Below, piece by piece: positions 17,979-26,411 of a stretch of 64,000 nucleotides of DNA (position 1 is its first letter; each line of letters begins with the position of its first letter). A model generated the notes under the pieces. It saw nothing but the letters and a program-made list of their open reading frames with translations. It was not told the DNA's origin and did no database searches. The position numbers and the translations under genes were made by a program. Source of the DNA: Methanosarcina baikalica (GTDB lineage: Archaea > Halobacteriota > Methanosarcinia > Methanosarcinales > Methanosarcinaceae); NCBI RefSeq assembly GCF_031461075.1, contig NZ_JAVKPK010000005.1, forward strand, positions 19,881 through 83,880, given 5' to 3'.

Positions 17979-19313
17979 TCAGGGAGAAAGTCTTCTCCTA
18001 TCCCTGGGGAAGAGCACGGTATCCCTGATATTGTCAGTCCCGAGCATGGTCATGACAAAACGTTCACAGCCCATACCCCAGCCGGCATGTGGAGGCATCC
18101 CGTATTCGAAAGCCTTCAGGTAGAACTCAAAGCCGTCGGGATCCATACCCTGTGATTCTATCCGACTCTTAAGCAGAGAAGGAATATGAATACGCTGGGC
18201 TCCTGAGGAAAGTTCCATTGTGCGGTGCATCATGTCGAAAGATTTGCTGAATTCAGGCCTGTCTTCATAAGGCATGGCATAGAAAGGTTTAATCTCAGTT
18301 GGCCAGTCAATAATGAAGTAGTGGGATTCTCCTGTGGTCTCGTAGACATAATCGCCCACAGTATGCTCTCCTAGAGTGCCAAGATCGTCTCCCCAGTGCA
18401 TTTTTTCTTCCGAGCGGGCGTTTATGATTTCTATTACTTCATTATAGGTGAGCTTAAGGAAAGGAGTTTTTGGGATATTCAGTTCAACGCCGAGAACTTC
18501 AAGAGAAGACTTACAGTTTTCGATAACCTGGGTATAGGCGTAAGCCACAAGGTTTTCGAGAATTTCCATTACATCGAAATGGTCGGCAAAGCTGACCTCA
18601 ACGTCGATAGAAGTTGCTTCGTTCAGATGCCTGCGAGTATCATGTTCTTCTGCCCTGAAAATCGGGCCGATTTCAAATACCCTGTCAAAACCGCCGCTCA
18701 TAAGGATCTGCTTGAAGAGCTGGGGGCTCTGGTTCAAAAAAGCTTCCCTGTCAAAATAGGTGATCGGAAAAAGTGCGGTTCCACCTTCGGTTGCGGTTGC
18801 CACGACTTTTGGAGTTGCTGTTTCGAGAAATTTGTGTTTTACAAAGTATTCCCTGATAGCCTGGAGAACCTCGTGCCTTATTTTGAAAACCGCAGTTGTC
18901 TCGGCTCGCCTGAGGTCGATAAAGCGGGAGTCAAGCCTAGTGTCCAGTTCGGCGTCCACCTTTCCTGTAGTGTCCATTGGCAATGGAGAGCCTGCAACAT
19001 TCAGAATATTGATCTCTTCAGGAAGCAACTCATATCCGTTTGGAGCTTTCTCTTCGAATTTTACATTGCCCGTTACTGTGATTACGGACTCACGGACAAG
19101 CCTTCTTGCAGCATTGAACAGGTCTTTATCAATTTTTTTCTTTACAAGTGTGACCTGGGCTTTTCCTTCCCGGTCCCGGAGCACCACGAAACAGATCCCT
19201 CCGAGGTCCCTGACCTCATGGACCCAACCTGCAAGAGTGATTTTCTGACCGTTATCAACTTTTTCAGGCTCGACATCGGCTGTATAATGTGTTCTGAGAT
19301 TTGCTAAAGACAT
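17979..19313 (-). CDS. aspS: Aspartyl-tRNA synthetase, archaeal type
   Basis: 444 residues, the compact archaeal/eukaryal form without the bacterial insertion. An N-terminal OB-fold (ITLAGWVHEVRDLGGICFVVLRD) recognises the anticodon. Class II motif 2 (FRAEEHDTRRHLNE) and motif 3 (GWGMGCERFVMTML) build the catalytic site. It charges tRNA-Asp and, if non-discriminating as in some archaea, tRNA-Asn too; sequence alone does not settle this. SD AAGGTGA precedes the ATG. Confidence 0.96.
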   Translation of the reverse strand: MSLANLRTHYTADVEPEKVDNGQKITLAGWVHEVRDLGGICFVVLRDREGKAQVTLVKKKIDKDLFNAARRLVRESVITVTGNVKFEEKAPNGYELLPEEINILNVAGSPLPMDTTGKVDAELDTRLDSRFIDLRRAETTAVFKIRHEVLQAIREYFVKHKFLETATPKVVATATEGGTALFPITYFDREAFLNQSPQLFKQILMSGGFDRVFEIGPIFRAEEHDTRRHLNEATSIDVEVSFADHFDVMEILENLVAYAYTQVIENCKSSLEVLGVELNIPKTPFLKLTYNEVIEIINARSEEKMHWGDDLGTLGEHTVGDYVYETTGESHYFIIDWPTEIKPFYAMPYEDRPEFSKSFDMMHRTMELSSGAQRIHIPSLLKSRIESQGMDPDGFEFYLKAFEYGMPPHAGWGMGCERFVMTMLGTDNIRDTVLFPRDRRRLSP

Positions 19314-19413
19314 AAATTCACCTTAATTGGGACTAAATTAAATGAAAATGTAAGGATGAAGCTGAAACGTAGGTGAATAGTCATAACTCATTATTAATGT
19401 ATTTGTTGCACCA

Positions 19414-19483
19414 CCCGAATTGCGCCTCGGGAGTACGCTGTCCTTTTCACTCGCTTCGCTCGCTCAAGAGGACTAATTTATGG
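19414..19483. repeat. Dispersed hairpin family copy
   Basis: CCCGAA-TTGCGC-CTCGGG (19414-19431) followed by AGTACGCTGTCCTTTTC and a second imperfect hairpin. Its outer arms are GTCCT and AGGAC with CTCGC/GCGAG repeats in the loop, and it ends in AGGACTAATTTATGG. The same order occurs at 43765-43935 and, diverged, at 56930-57040. A partial copy of the tail lies at about 19510-19530. Confidence 0.75.
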
Positions 19484-19950
19484 CATTAAAAAAGTGCTTT
19501 TCTCCTTTATCAAGCGGACTAGTTTATGGGTAAGTTACCTTGTTTTTACTTTTCCAGGTTTCTGATTTCTTTTGAACTTTTCAACGAGTAAGAGCTTGAA
19601 GGGCAAGTAATGTTTTTTTGGATCGGAATAATTGCTATAATTTCTGTATTTATAGAGATAAAATTTCGCCGCGCATTCGGTGGCCACTCCTGAAAACTGG
19701 AACTGAAATATGCTGAATAAATCATAATTTGTAATTTTTATGGATATTATCATGAATAAATATTAGATAAATATTTATAGCGATTAAAAGGGTTTTGAGA
19801 TGTAAACCTTCTTTTTTAACGAATTATAATTAGATATCTAAAAGTATGTAAATTTAGAAGATACATATATATAATGGGACAGAACTCCTGTGCACTGAAC
19901 ATAACTAATAAGATTTATATTATAAAATTCATAGAAAAGAGGAAGTAAAA

Positions 19951-20691
19951 ATTATACAGATTGTACATCTATCAGATATTCATTATTCAGATGCGTATTT
20001 TATTCCTGAAATCGCAGATTCCATGGTGGACAGCATAAACCTGCTGGAACCGGATCTTGTGGTGATTACAGGCGACCTGACAGAAAACGGGTTTTCAGCC
20101 GAATATGATGGAGTAAAACGGTTTATTGACAGGATCAAATGCGAAAACAAAGTCCTTGTCCCGGGCAACCATGATTCGAAAAATGCCGGCTATTTGCACT
20201 TTGAAGACCTTTTCGAGAATCGGTTTTCTTCTCAGAGCTTTATGGATGTTACAGTTGTCGGGGCTGACTCTTCGCAACCGGACATTAACGAAGGCCACAT
20301 AGGCAGGGAAAACTACGGCTGGATCAAAGAAGCCTTTTCCGGAGAGAATTTCAAGGTCTTTGCTCTGCACCACCACCTTGTCCCTATCCCTCTGGCTGGC
20401 AGGGAAAATAATGTCCTTGTAGATGCAGGAGATGTCCTCGAACTTCTGAACCGCTGTAAGGTGAACCTTGTCCTTTGCGGACACTGTCATATTCCCTGGG
20501 TCTGGAACCTCAACAATATGCTTGTAGTAAATGCAGGCACACTATGCTCTTCCAAAACCAGAGGCAAAACCACGCAGTGTTATAACCTGATCCAGGCAGA
20601 TAACGAAAATTCAGACGGGAACTGGAAAGTTCGGGTATCCAGAGTATTTTCAAAGGGAAACATGGAACTGGTCACTGAAGCGGTAATGTAA
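19951..20691 (+). CDS. Calcineurin-like metallophosphoesterase, probable non-standard start
   Basis: The first metal motif HLSDIH (the DxH that ligates the two metals) lies upstream of the first in-frame ATG (20023). GDLTENG, GNHD, HHH and GHCH complete the set, so the protein must start before that ATG. The frame is open from 19912 but contains no ATG, GTG or TTG before HLSDIH. GAGGA at 19939-19943 suggests initiation at ATT 19951, or loss of an ancestral start in GTAAAAATT. The enzyme would be a cytosolic phosphodiesterase or phosphatase of unknown substrate. It converges with the phosphoribosyltransferase with no spacing. Confidence 0.8.
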   Translation: MIQIVHLSDIHYSDAYFIPEIADSMVDSINLLEPDLVVITGDLTENGFSAEYDGVKRFIDRIKCENKVLVPGNHDSKNAGYLHFEDLFENRFSSQSFMDVTVVGADSSQPDINEGHIGRENYGWIKEAFSGENFKVFALHHHLVPIPLAGRENNVLVDAGDVLELLNRCKVNLVLCGHCHIPWVWNLNNMLVVNAGTLCSSKTRGKTTQCYNLIQADNENSDGNWKVRVSRVFSKGNMELVTEAVM

Positions 20692-21435
20692 TTAGAAATC
20701 TTGCTCCTTATTAGGTTGTACATTATTTCTCAAAACCCGCCATGTCGGTATATTTCCCTCTATGCTTTCAATCTCTCCCCTTTCAGTCAGGTCGTCCAGA
20801 ATCTCGAGAAGCTCTGTCTTCTTGATAGCCAGCTCATACCTGTCCTTAAATTCGACTGTAATCTGGGAGAGATCAAGGGCCCTATCCAGGATGATTTTTT
20901 CTGCAAATCCAGCAAGATCTTCATACCGGGCCCAGGGATAAATAATCCAGCGCCATTTAAGAATTTTCCGGGAATAAAAATCAGGCAGGAAAGGAGAGCA
21001 GATCTTGTGCTGGAGCACTGCAGTCCTGACATTTGCCGGATTCAGGCTCCGGACGTAGTCCACTGCAAGACTGAGTGTCTCACCGGTGTCGGTCACATCA
21101 TCAACAATTAACACTTTTTTTCCTTTTATATCCGCAGAAATGGGGAACTTTATCCTTGCCTCTTTCCTCATATCTGCAGCTCTTGTGTAATGCTCGATCT
21201 TCATTGAGGTAAGGTCATTGAAGAGCAAAAAGTCGGAAACCAGCCTTCCAGGAACATAGCCTCCCCTTCCTATAGCGACAATCAGGTCAGGAGTATAGCC
21301 AGAAGCTTTGATTTTTCGGGCAAGAATTTTGGAAAGCCGCAAAACACCATTAAAACTTATAAGCTCACACCTGAATGAGTCCTTTTCTACCTGAGAGTAT
21401 CGGGATTGCTGAAACCGTATATTCCTTTCTTGCAT
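20692..21435 (-). CDS. Phosphoribosyltransferase with C-terminal extension
   Basis: 247 residues. The PRPP-binding motif VLIVDDVTDTGET (about 108-120) and the upstream DLIVAIGRGGYVPGR place it in the type I family, close to xanthine/hypoxanthine PRTases of archaea. After about residue 185 a helical, winged-helix-like tail (KKTELLEILDDLTERGEIES) follows, which could be regulatory or mediate oligomerisation. Likely purine-base salvage. SD GAAGGCGA precedes the ATG. Confidence 0.88.
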   Translation of the reverse strand: MQERNIRFQQSRYSQVEKDSFRCELISFNGVLRLSKILARKIKASGYTPDLIVAIGRGGYVPGRLVSDFLLFNDLTSMKIEHYTRAADMRKEARIKFPISADIKGKKVLIVDDVTDTGETLSLAVDYVRSLNPANVRTAVLQHKICSPFLPDFYSRKILKWRWIIYPWARYEDLAGFAEKIILDRALDLSQITVEFKDRYELAIKKTELLEILDDLTERGEIESIEGNIPTWRVLRNNVQPNKEQDF

Positions 21436-21591
21436 CAGATAAATCGCCTTCTACCTTCTTTGTAGCCTGCGGATAATGCGAATTAATAATTTAACCTTAA
21501 TGCCCTGAGCCGCTTACGGATATTTCTCAAAAATGTTAGCCTGGATTTAAGGGCATGTATTATTAAATTAGACGGATATTTAAGGTGAAAT

Positions 21592-21700
21592 CTAGTGCTT
21601 CGATTCCAAAATCAACTCCTTATTTCCTGGAAAAATCCGTGATCTTCGGATCTATTAAAAAGTCAAGTTTTATGAACTTACTTTGGAATCCCAGTACTAG
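21592..21700. repeat. Inverted-repeat bounded element, ~109 bp
   Basis: CTAGTGCTTCGATTCCAAA (21592-21610) matches the reverse complement of TTTGGAATCCCAGTACTAG (21682-21700) at 16 of 19 positions. The interior contains GATCTTCGGATC. The ends vaguely recall MITE-2 (CCAAAAC next to the end) but the interiors differ. It lies in a 500-base gap before the helical-repeat gene. Confidence 0.5.
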
Positions 21701-21936
21701 GATCTTTTCTAACGGATTTATCAATTTGATGGCTTATTAATTCGTCTGAAAACTCACATGATTACATGAAAATATTTGAATCAAGGAAACCATAAATCAA
21801 GGTATCTGAAAAAAGTATCTGAAAAATAAGTAGGGACGGGGATTGACGGAAATAAAAGAATCTTTGAGAAAAACCTATTTTAAAGTGCTCGCGAGTCTAA
21901 TATAAAAAGAATAGTCCCGAAAAGGAGTCTCATGCC

Positions 21937-22842
21937 ATGTTTTCAAAGGAAGAAGACAAAATGGTAAATTTAGGGTTTAATTCTATTAATGATAGGTCCG
22001 ACGAAGGAGTGAACCAGGCCCTCAATTTTCTGACAGAAATATGCACAGGCTACCTCAACAAAAAAAGAGGGCCAGAAGCTGAAAAAATGGTGGTTTTCAT
22101 AAAGGAAATCGGAAAGGCTGCTGCACTTAAGGGGATGGAGAACGCAGCGGTCAATGCTATCCGGGCTCTTGAGAAGGTACTGCAGTGTTCCATAGAGCAG
22201 AATATGCAGGGTACGACTGTCAGAGTGCTACTGTCATTTGGAGCTATAGGAAAAACGGCTGCCGAACAGCACCTGGAAATGGTAGCCAAACTTGCAGCAT
22301 CAGTGCTTGGGAAAAGCGGGAATACTGCAGCCCTCCTTAACAGGGAAAGAGAAACAATCGCAGTTGTCATAGGGCTTGGAGAAATCGGAAAAGCAGTTGC
22401 AAGGATAAGATTCCCTGATATTTCGGAAAATGCTGCAATATGTATCTCATGTCTTGGAGATATGGGAAAACTTACGGCTCAGAAAAGTCTCGAAGAGGCT
22501 GCAGTGGGAGTAGAACTGATGTTCGAAGAGATGGCTGTGGCAGCCATGCAAGAAAACCTCCAAAATACGGTAAGAAGTATTGCAACATCTATTGAAGAAA
22601 TTAGAAAAAACGCTGAGGAAGAATATATGGAAAACGCGGTTTTTCAGGCAGCTTCTGCCCTCCAGACCATCATGAGCAATGCAGGAAACAGATACCTTAA
22701 CGACGCCTCAATAGCAACTAAGGTCGCCCTTGAGTCCTTCAACGAGCTTGATATAATAAATGATGAAGCTAATATAAAAAAGATAGAAGAAATAAGGGAA
22801 ATGATGAGAACGCTCTGGGTAGATAACGAAATAAAAAAATAA
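21937..22842 (+). CDS. Alpha-helical repeat protein, unknown function
   Basis: 301 residues, predicted almost entirely helical with Ala/Glu/Met-rich, ARM/HEAT-like repeats of about 35-40 residues. Recurring phrases are IKEIGKAAALKGMENAAVNAIRAL, FGAIGKTAAEQHLEMV, LGEIGKAVARIR and LGDMGKLTAQKSLEEA, each with a G-x-x-GK-x-A/T core. Such repeats usually make protein-binding scaffolds. No membrane segment. SD AAGGAG precedes the ATG at 21937; Met9 is a weaker alternative. No recognised family. Confidence 0.75.
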   Translation: MFSKEEDKMVNLGFNSINDRSDEGVNQALNFLTEICTGYLNKKRGPEAEKMVVFIKEIGKAAALKGMENAAVNAIRALEKVLQCSIEQNMQGTTVRVLLSFGAIGKTAAEQHLEMVAKLAASVLGKSGNTAALLNRERETIAVVIGLGEIGKAVARIRFPDISENAAICISCLGDMGKLTAQKSLEEAAVGVELMFEEMAVAAMQENLQNTVRSIATSIEEIRKNAEEEYMENAVFQAASALQTIMSNAGNRYLNDASIATKVALESFNELDIINDEANIKKIEEIREMMRTLWVDNEIKK

Positions 22843-22990
22843 AATAAAAATAAGGATGTTCTATGTAGATAGATAATTAAGAGTAACGAGAAATATATTC
22901 AATTTATTGAAAGAGAGAATAATCAAAATTAAATAGGGTTGAAAACCCTATCAAGAGCCCTGACTTATAAAAATAAAATAGAGATTGATT

Positions 22991-24352
22991 TCAGTTTGTC
23001 AGGGACTGGATCGGAGCCGGAATTCTTCCTCCCCGCTTTATAAAAACTTCCGAACTGAAGTTGCTTACCGGCATAATAGGGGCACTTCCAAGCAGCCCGC
23101 CGAATTCCACTGAGTCTCCAACTCTTTTACCAGGCGCGGGGATGATCCTGACTGCAGTAGTTTTTTTGTTAATTACTCCTATTGCCATCTCGTCAGCTAT
23201 GATTGCAGAAAGGGTGGAGGCAGGCGTATCTCCAGGCACTGCGATCATATCAAGGCCGACTGAGCAGACACTGGTCATGGCTTCAAGCTTTTCCAGGCTG
23301 AGAGCTCCGTCTTTAACGGCCCTGATCATGCCTGCGTCCTCACTGACAGGAATAAAAGCCCCGCTCAGGCCGCCTACTGAGGATGAAGCCATTGCCCCGC
23401 CTTTTTTCACTGCATCATTCAGGAGGGCAAGGGCTGCGGTCGTGCCGTGGGTTCCACAGCGCTCAAGCCCCATTGCCTCCAGAATTGCAGCAACACTATC
23501 CCCGATTTCCGGAGTCGGAGCCAGAGAAAGGTCAAGTATCCCGAATTCGACTCCAACTCTCCGTGAAACTTCTCTTCCTACCATTTCTCCCATACGGGTT
23601 ATTTTGAAAGCTGTCTTTTTTACAGTCTCCGAAATTTCAGTGAGATTCGGGTTTTCAAGTTCGCGGATAGCAGCATTCACAACACCGGGCCCGCTAACGC
23701 CAACGTTGATAACGCATTCGGGCTCACCTATTCCATGGAAGGCTCCTGCCATAAAGGGATTATCTTCCGGGGCATTTGCAAAGACCACAAGTTTGGCACA
23801 GCCTACTCCATCCCTATCAGCAGTCAGTCCTGCAGTCCTTTTGATGACCTCGCCCATCAGGCCGACGGCATCCATGTTAATTCCAGCTCTTGTGGTAGCA
23901 ACATTTACCGACGAGCAGACCTTTTCCGTGCCTGCAAGGGCTTCAGGAATCGAATTTATAAGCTTCAGGTCGCCTGAAGTTGCGCCTTTATGGACAAGGG
24001 CGCTGAAGCCTCCTATAAAATCCACGTCGGATTCTTTTGCAGCTTCATCCATAGTTTTTGCAACGGAAACAAAATTAGGAGACCTGCAACTTTCGGCTGC
24101 TATGGCTATCGGAGTTACTGAAATTCGTTTATTGATTATGGGAATTCCGTAAAGGCTCTGGATTTCATTCGTTGTGCGAACTAGCTCTTTTGCACGGGCA
24201 GTTATTTTTTCGTAAATATTTTCATTGAAAACTTCAATATCAGGATGGCTGCAGTCCCTGAGGCTGATTCCCATTGTCACGGTCCTGATGTCCAGATGTT
24301 CCATCCTGACCATCTGGATTGTTTCCAGGATTTCATTCGGGTTTATAAGCAT
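22991..24352 (-). CDS. PFL-like family protein UPF0210 (DUF711)
   Basis: 453 residues from ATG 24352, supported by GGAGG 7 bases upstream and by the expected family N-terminus MLINPNEILETIQMV. Conserved blocks include HKGATSGDLKLINSIPEALA, GVSGPGVVNAAI and GLSGAFIPVSEDAGMI. The fold is related to pyruvate formate-lyase-like barrels but no reaction is established. It sits 22 bases downstream of the ACT-domain gene, a pairing conserved in bacteria and archaea. The ACT protein may be its amino-acid-sensing subunit (inference). Confidence 0.92.
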   Translation of the reverse strand: MLINPNEILETIQMVRMEHLDIRTVTMGISLRDCSHPDIEVFNENIYEKITARAKELVRTTNEIQSLYGIPIINKRISVTPIAIAAESCRSPNFVSVAKTMDEAAKESDVDFIGGFSALVHKGATSGDLKLINSIPEALAGTEKVCSSVNVATTRAGINMDAVGLMGEVIKRTAGLTADRDGVGCAKLVVFANAPEDNPFMAGAFHGIGEPECVINVGVSGPGVVNAAIRELENPNLTEISETVKKTAFKITRMGEMVGREVSRRVGVEFGILDLSLAPTPEIGDSVAAILEAMGLERCGTHGTTAALALLNDAVKKGGAMASSSVGGLSGAFIPVSEDAGMIRAVKDGALSLEKLEAMTSVCSVGLDMIAVPGDTPASTLSAIIADEMAIGVINKKTTAVRIIPAPGKRVGDSVEFGGLLGSAPIMPVSNFSSEVFIKRGGRIPAPIQSLTN

Positions 24353-24374
24353 GAAAATCCTCCTGTTCTTTCGA

Positions 24375-24653
24375 TCAGACCCTGTGCATGAAGCGAAAGA
24401 CGTCTTCGTGCTGTACCTTGACCTCGACTCCAAGGTTCTTTCCTTCGGCACCCATGGATTCCTGAAAAGCCGCAAGGTCAAAATTATCCTGTGGAGCTTC
24501 TGCAAGCATAATCATAGTGAAGATTCCCTGCATAATAGTCTGACTGATATCGACAATGTTTACGTTGAAATCCGCCATCACAGTAGTGATCCTGGCAACA
24601 ATCCCTACCCTATCGCTGCCTATAACCGTAATAATGAAACGACTTGATGCCAT
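24375..24653 (-). CDS. ACT-domain protein (UPF0237 type)
   Basis: 92 residues forming one ACT domain: FIITVIGSDRVGIVARITTVMADFNVNIVDISQTIM, with the usual Asp-Arg-x-Gly ligand loop. ACT domains bind small effectors, mostly amino acids. SD GGAGATATATA precedes the ATG. It lies immediately upstream of the UPF0210 gene and is presumably co-transcribed. Confidence 0.92.
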   Translation of the reverse strand: MASSRFIITVIGSDRVGIVARITTVMADFNVNIVDISQTIMQGIFTMIMLAEAPQDNFDLAAFQESMGAEGKNLGVEVKVQHEDVFRFMHRV

Positions 24654-24753
24654 TATATATCTCCTGCTGCTCGGACCTTTTTCTGTAGGCCGATGCTTAT
24701 TGAAGACTGAACTGAAAGATTTTGTTCAGATTGAAGACTTAATAGCTAATAAA

Positions 24754-24817
24754 GTAAACCGTTCTTAAAGTAAACCGTTCTTAAAGTAAACCATTCTTAA
24801 AGTAAACCGTTCTTAAA
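24754..24817. repeat. Four tandem copies of a 16-bp unit
   Basis: The unit GTAAACCGTTCTTAAA is repeated four times head to tail; copy 3 has A for G (CCATTC). It lies upstream of the ACT gene (transcribed leftward) and downstream of the AroK-like gene. There are no spacers, so this is not CRISPR. It could be slippage-prone promoter DNA or a protein-binding array. Confidence 0.85.
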
Positions 24818-24935
24818 GGAAGTTCAAGATGATATGAATCTAATACGAATCGAAAAAAGCTAAATCAAAAAAGTGCAAATTTTTAAAATTTCAGCTTGAG
24901 ACTTAAAATAAACAAATTTAAGTCCGGTACAAATA

Positions 24936-25445
24936 TCAGGCATCTTCTTTAAAACAGAGCTCAATAATAGTTTCAACAAGACCCGGAATATTCTCCTTCC
25001 CTTGGAGTTTTATTGAAAAATCAGCATATTTCTGGTACAGGACTATCCTCTCTTCAAAAAGGTCCTTCAGGCTTCTGTCCCTGAGTCCTACTATACCTCT
25101 TTTTCTTGCATTGAAAAGCCTTTTCATAATGTTCCTGAAAGGAACGTCCAGAAAGATTATTTTTGACATACTTTTTAAGTGTTCCATGGCCTTTTCGGAA
25201 TAAACCACACTTCCGCCAGGGGAAATAATGCACCTGTCCACCTGTCCGAGCCTGAGAATTGCTTCTTCTTCAAACCTGATCAGAGCGGGGTCTCCATGTT
25301 TATCAATCAGGGACTGAAGTGGCATTCCGGTTTTTTCCGTGATCAATCTATCAACATCGATAAAAGTATAGTCAAGTCTCTTTGCAAGTGCTCTGCCAAT
25401 AGTACTTTTTCCCGCTCCTGCCATACCAATAAATGTTATATTCAT
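24936..25445 (-). CDS. Shikimate kinase-like P-loop kinase (AroK fold)
   Basis: 169 residues. Walker A GMAGAGKST, DVDRLITEKTG (shikimate-type Asp), GDPALIRFEEEAILRL and SPGGSVVYSEKAMEHL match the AroK family, including the GGS/GGG substrate motif. Most archaea use an unrelated GHMP-type shikimate kinase, so this may be a bacterial acquisition or a kinase for another small molecule. Strong SD (GGAGGGTG) upstream of the ATG. No aro genes are adjacent. Confidence 0.8.
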   Translation of the reverse strand: MNITFIGMAGAGKSTIGRALAKRLDYTFIDVDRLITEKTGMPLQSLIDKHGDPALIRFEEEAILRLGQVDRCIISPGGSVVYSEKAMEHLKSMSKIIFLDVPFRNIMKRLFNARKRGIVGLRDRSLKDLFEERIVLYQKYADFSIKLQGKENIPGLVETIIELCFKEDA

Positions 25446-25579
25446 TCCCGCACCCTCCCCAGCTCTAATATAAGGGGATCCGTTGCCTGAAGTTTCCCGG
25501 CATAAGGACCTGTGGATGACAAATCACCCGGACAAAATATATTCTCCAGCTATATAAAATATACAACGTCATCATTCAT

Positions 25580-25786
25580 CTGGAAAGAGCCAATAATTAT
25601 AAGCTAGAATTTAAAATTGCAGTCAGGACCGAAATTATCCAGCCGTTAGTTACTATTTTGACAAAAATAAGGGAGAATTTCGTAAAATCCGAAAACCTGC
25701 CAGATAGACAAAAAGCAAAAATCCATAATTTCTCCAAAAAATTGGGATCTATGAGAAAGCTGGATTACGGATTTAAAAAAGATTAA
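25580..25786 (+). CDS. Candidate small protein without a standard start codon
   Basis: The frame is open from 25520 to the stop at 25784-25786 and shows coding-like codon usage (ERANNYKLEFKIAVRTEII, later ENLPDRQKAKIHNFSKKLGS), but has no ATG/GTG before an internal TTG. A TATA-like TATATAAAATATA (25550-25562) lies about 20-30 bases before CTG 25580. It could be a gene with an unusual start, or a degraded gene that lost its 5' end. No family recognised. Confidence 0.3.
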   Translation: MERANNYKLEFKIAVRTEIIQPLVTILTKIRENFVKSENLPDRQKAKIHNFSKKLGSMRKLDYGFKKD

Positions 25787-25817
25787 AAGATTTATAAAAG
25801 GGTTGAATTTGAAGAGT

Positions 25818-26234
25818 TTATTTCCCTGGATCCTGATCTTTTGTATCTATCTGCCTGGGATTAGAGCTGAGAATAAACCTTTCAAACTTTTCTGAGGATT
25901 GAAGGAAAGCAAAAATGTATTCAGACAGGACAAATCTGGTGCCTGATGCGTAACGCCTCAAAATGCCCCAGGCAGTCAGCTTATCAACCTGTTCGAGGGA
26001 AATAATAGCAAGGTACATCAGGAGCCGGATGGAGAATACAAGATGAAGTACAAACATCTTAACCCAGGGGCTGTCCGAAATGATCGCCATCCCGCAGATC
26101 CAGCTGCACAATTTCAGAGAATGGGAGAGTAACCTGCTTTTGTAAAGATTAAGAAACAGGAGCAGGAATAGAAAAAAAGAGGCACATCCTGCCATAAAAA
26201 ATATATCCTTCACTAGTGAATCCATAAGGGTCAC
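25818..26234 (-). CDS. Small membrane protein, unknown function
   Basis: 138 residues with hydrophobic helices at about 8-30, 40-52 and 57-80, then a polar C-terminal half ending in charged residues. No recognised motif. The region before the ATG shows no strong SD. It is divergent from the phytoene-desaturase-like gene. Confidence 0.55.
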   Translation of the reverse strand: MTLMDSLVKDIFFMAGCASFFLFLLLFLNLYKSRLLSHSLKLCSWICGMAIISDSPWVKMFVLHLVFSIRLLMYLAIISLEQVDKLTAWGILRRYASGTRFVLSEYIFAFLQSSEKFERFILSSNPRQIDTKDQDPGK

Positions 26235-26411
26235 ACACCCTTACTTTTTGCTACTATTTTAATTTATGTACTTCTATTCGTTTCTGGGGATGTCTGGTAC
26301 TGTTAAAAAAATAGAAACTAAAGAGTAGTAACATTTACAAATAGAACATTTACAAATAGTTGCATTGAATGAAAAATTAATTCACTGGAAAAAATAGAGG
26401 TAGTTTTGGAA

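Noticed and set aside
18396..19307. Plus-strand open frame of 303 codons
   Set aside because: Lies wholly opposite aspS, whose class II synthetase motifs are unambiguous.
23061..24152. Plus-strand open frame of 363 codons
   Set aside because: It is the complementary-strand shadow of the UPF0210 gene; low-complexity Ser/Pro/Ala-rich translation, no SD, no family motif.
24754..24817. CRISPR-like short repeats
   Set aside because: Sixteen-base units without spacers; simple tandem repeat.
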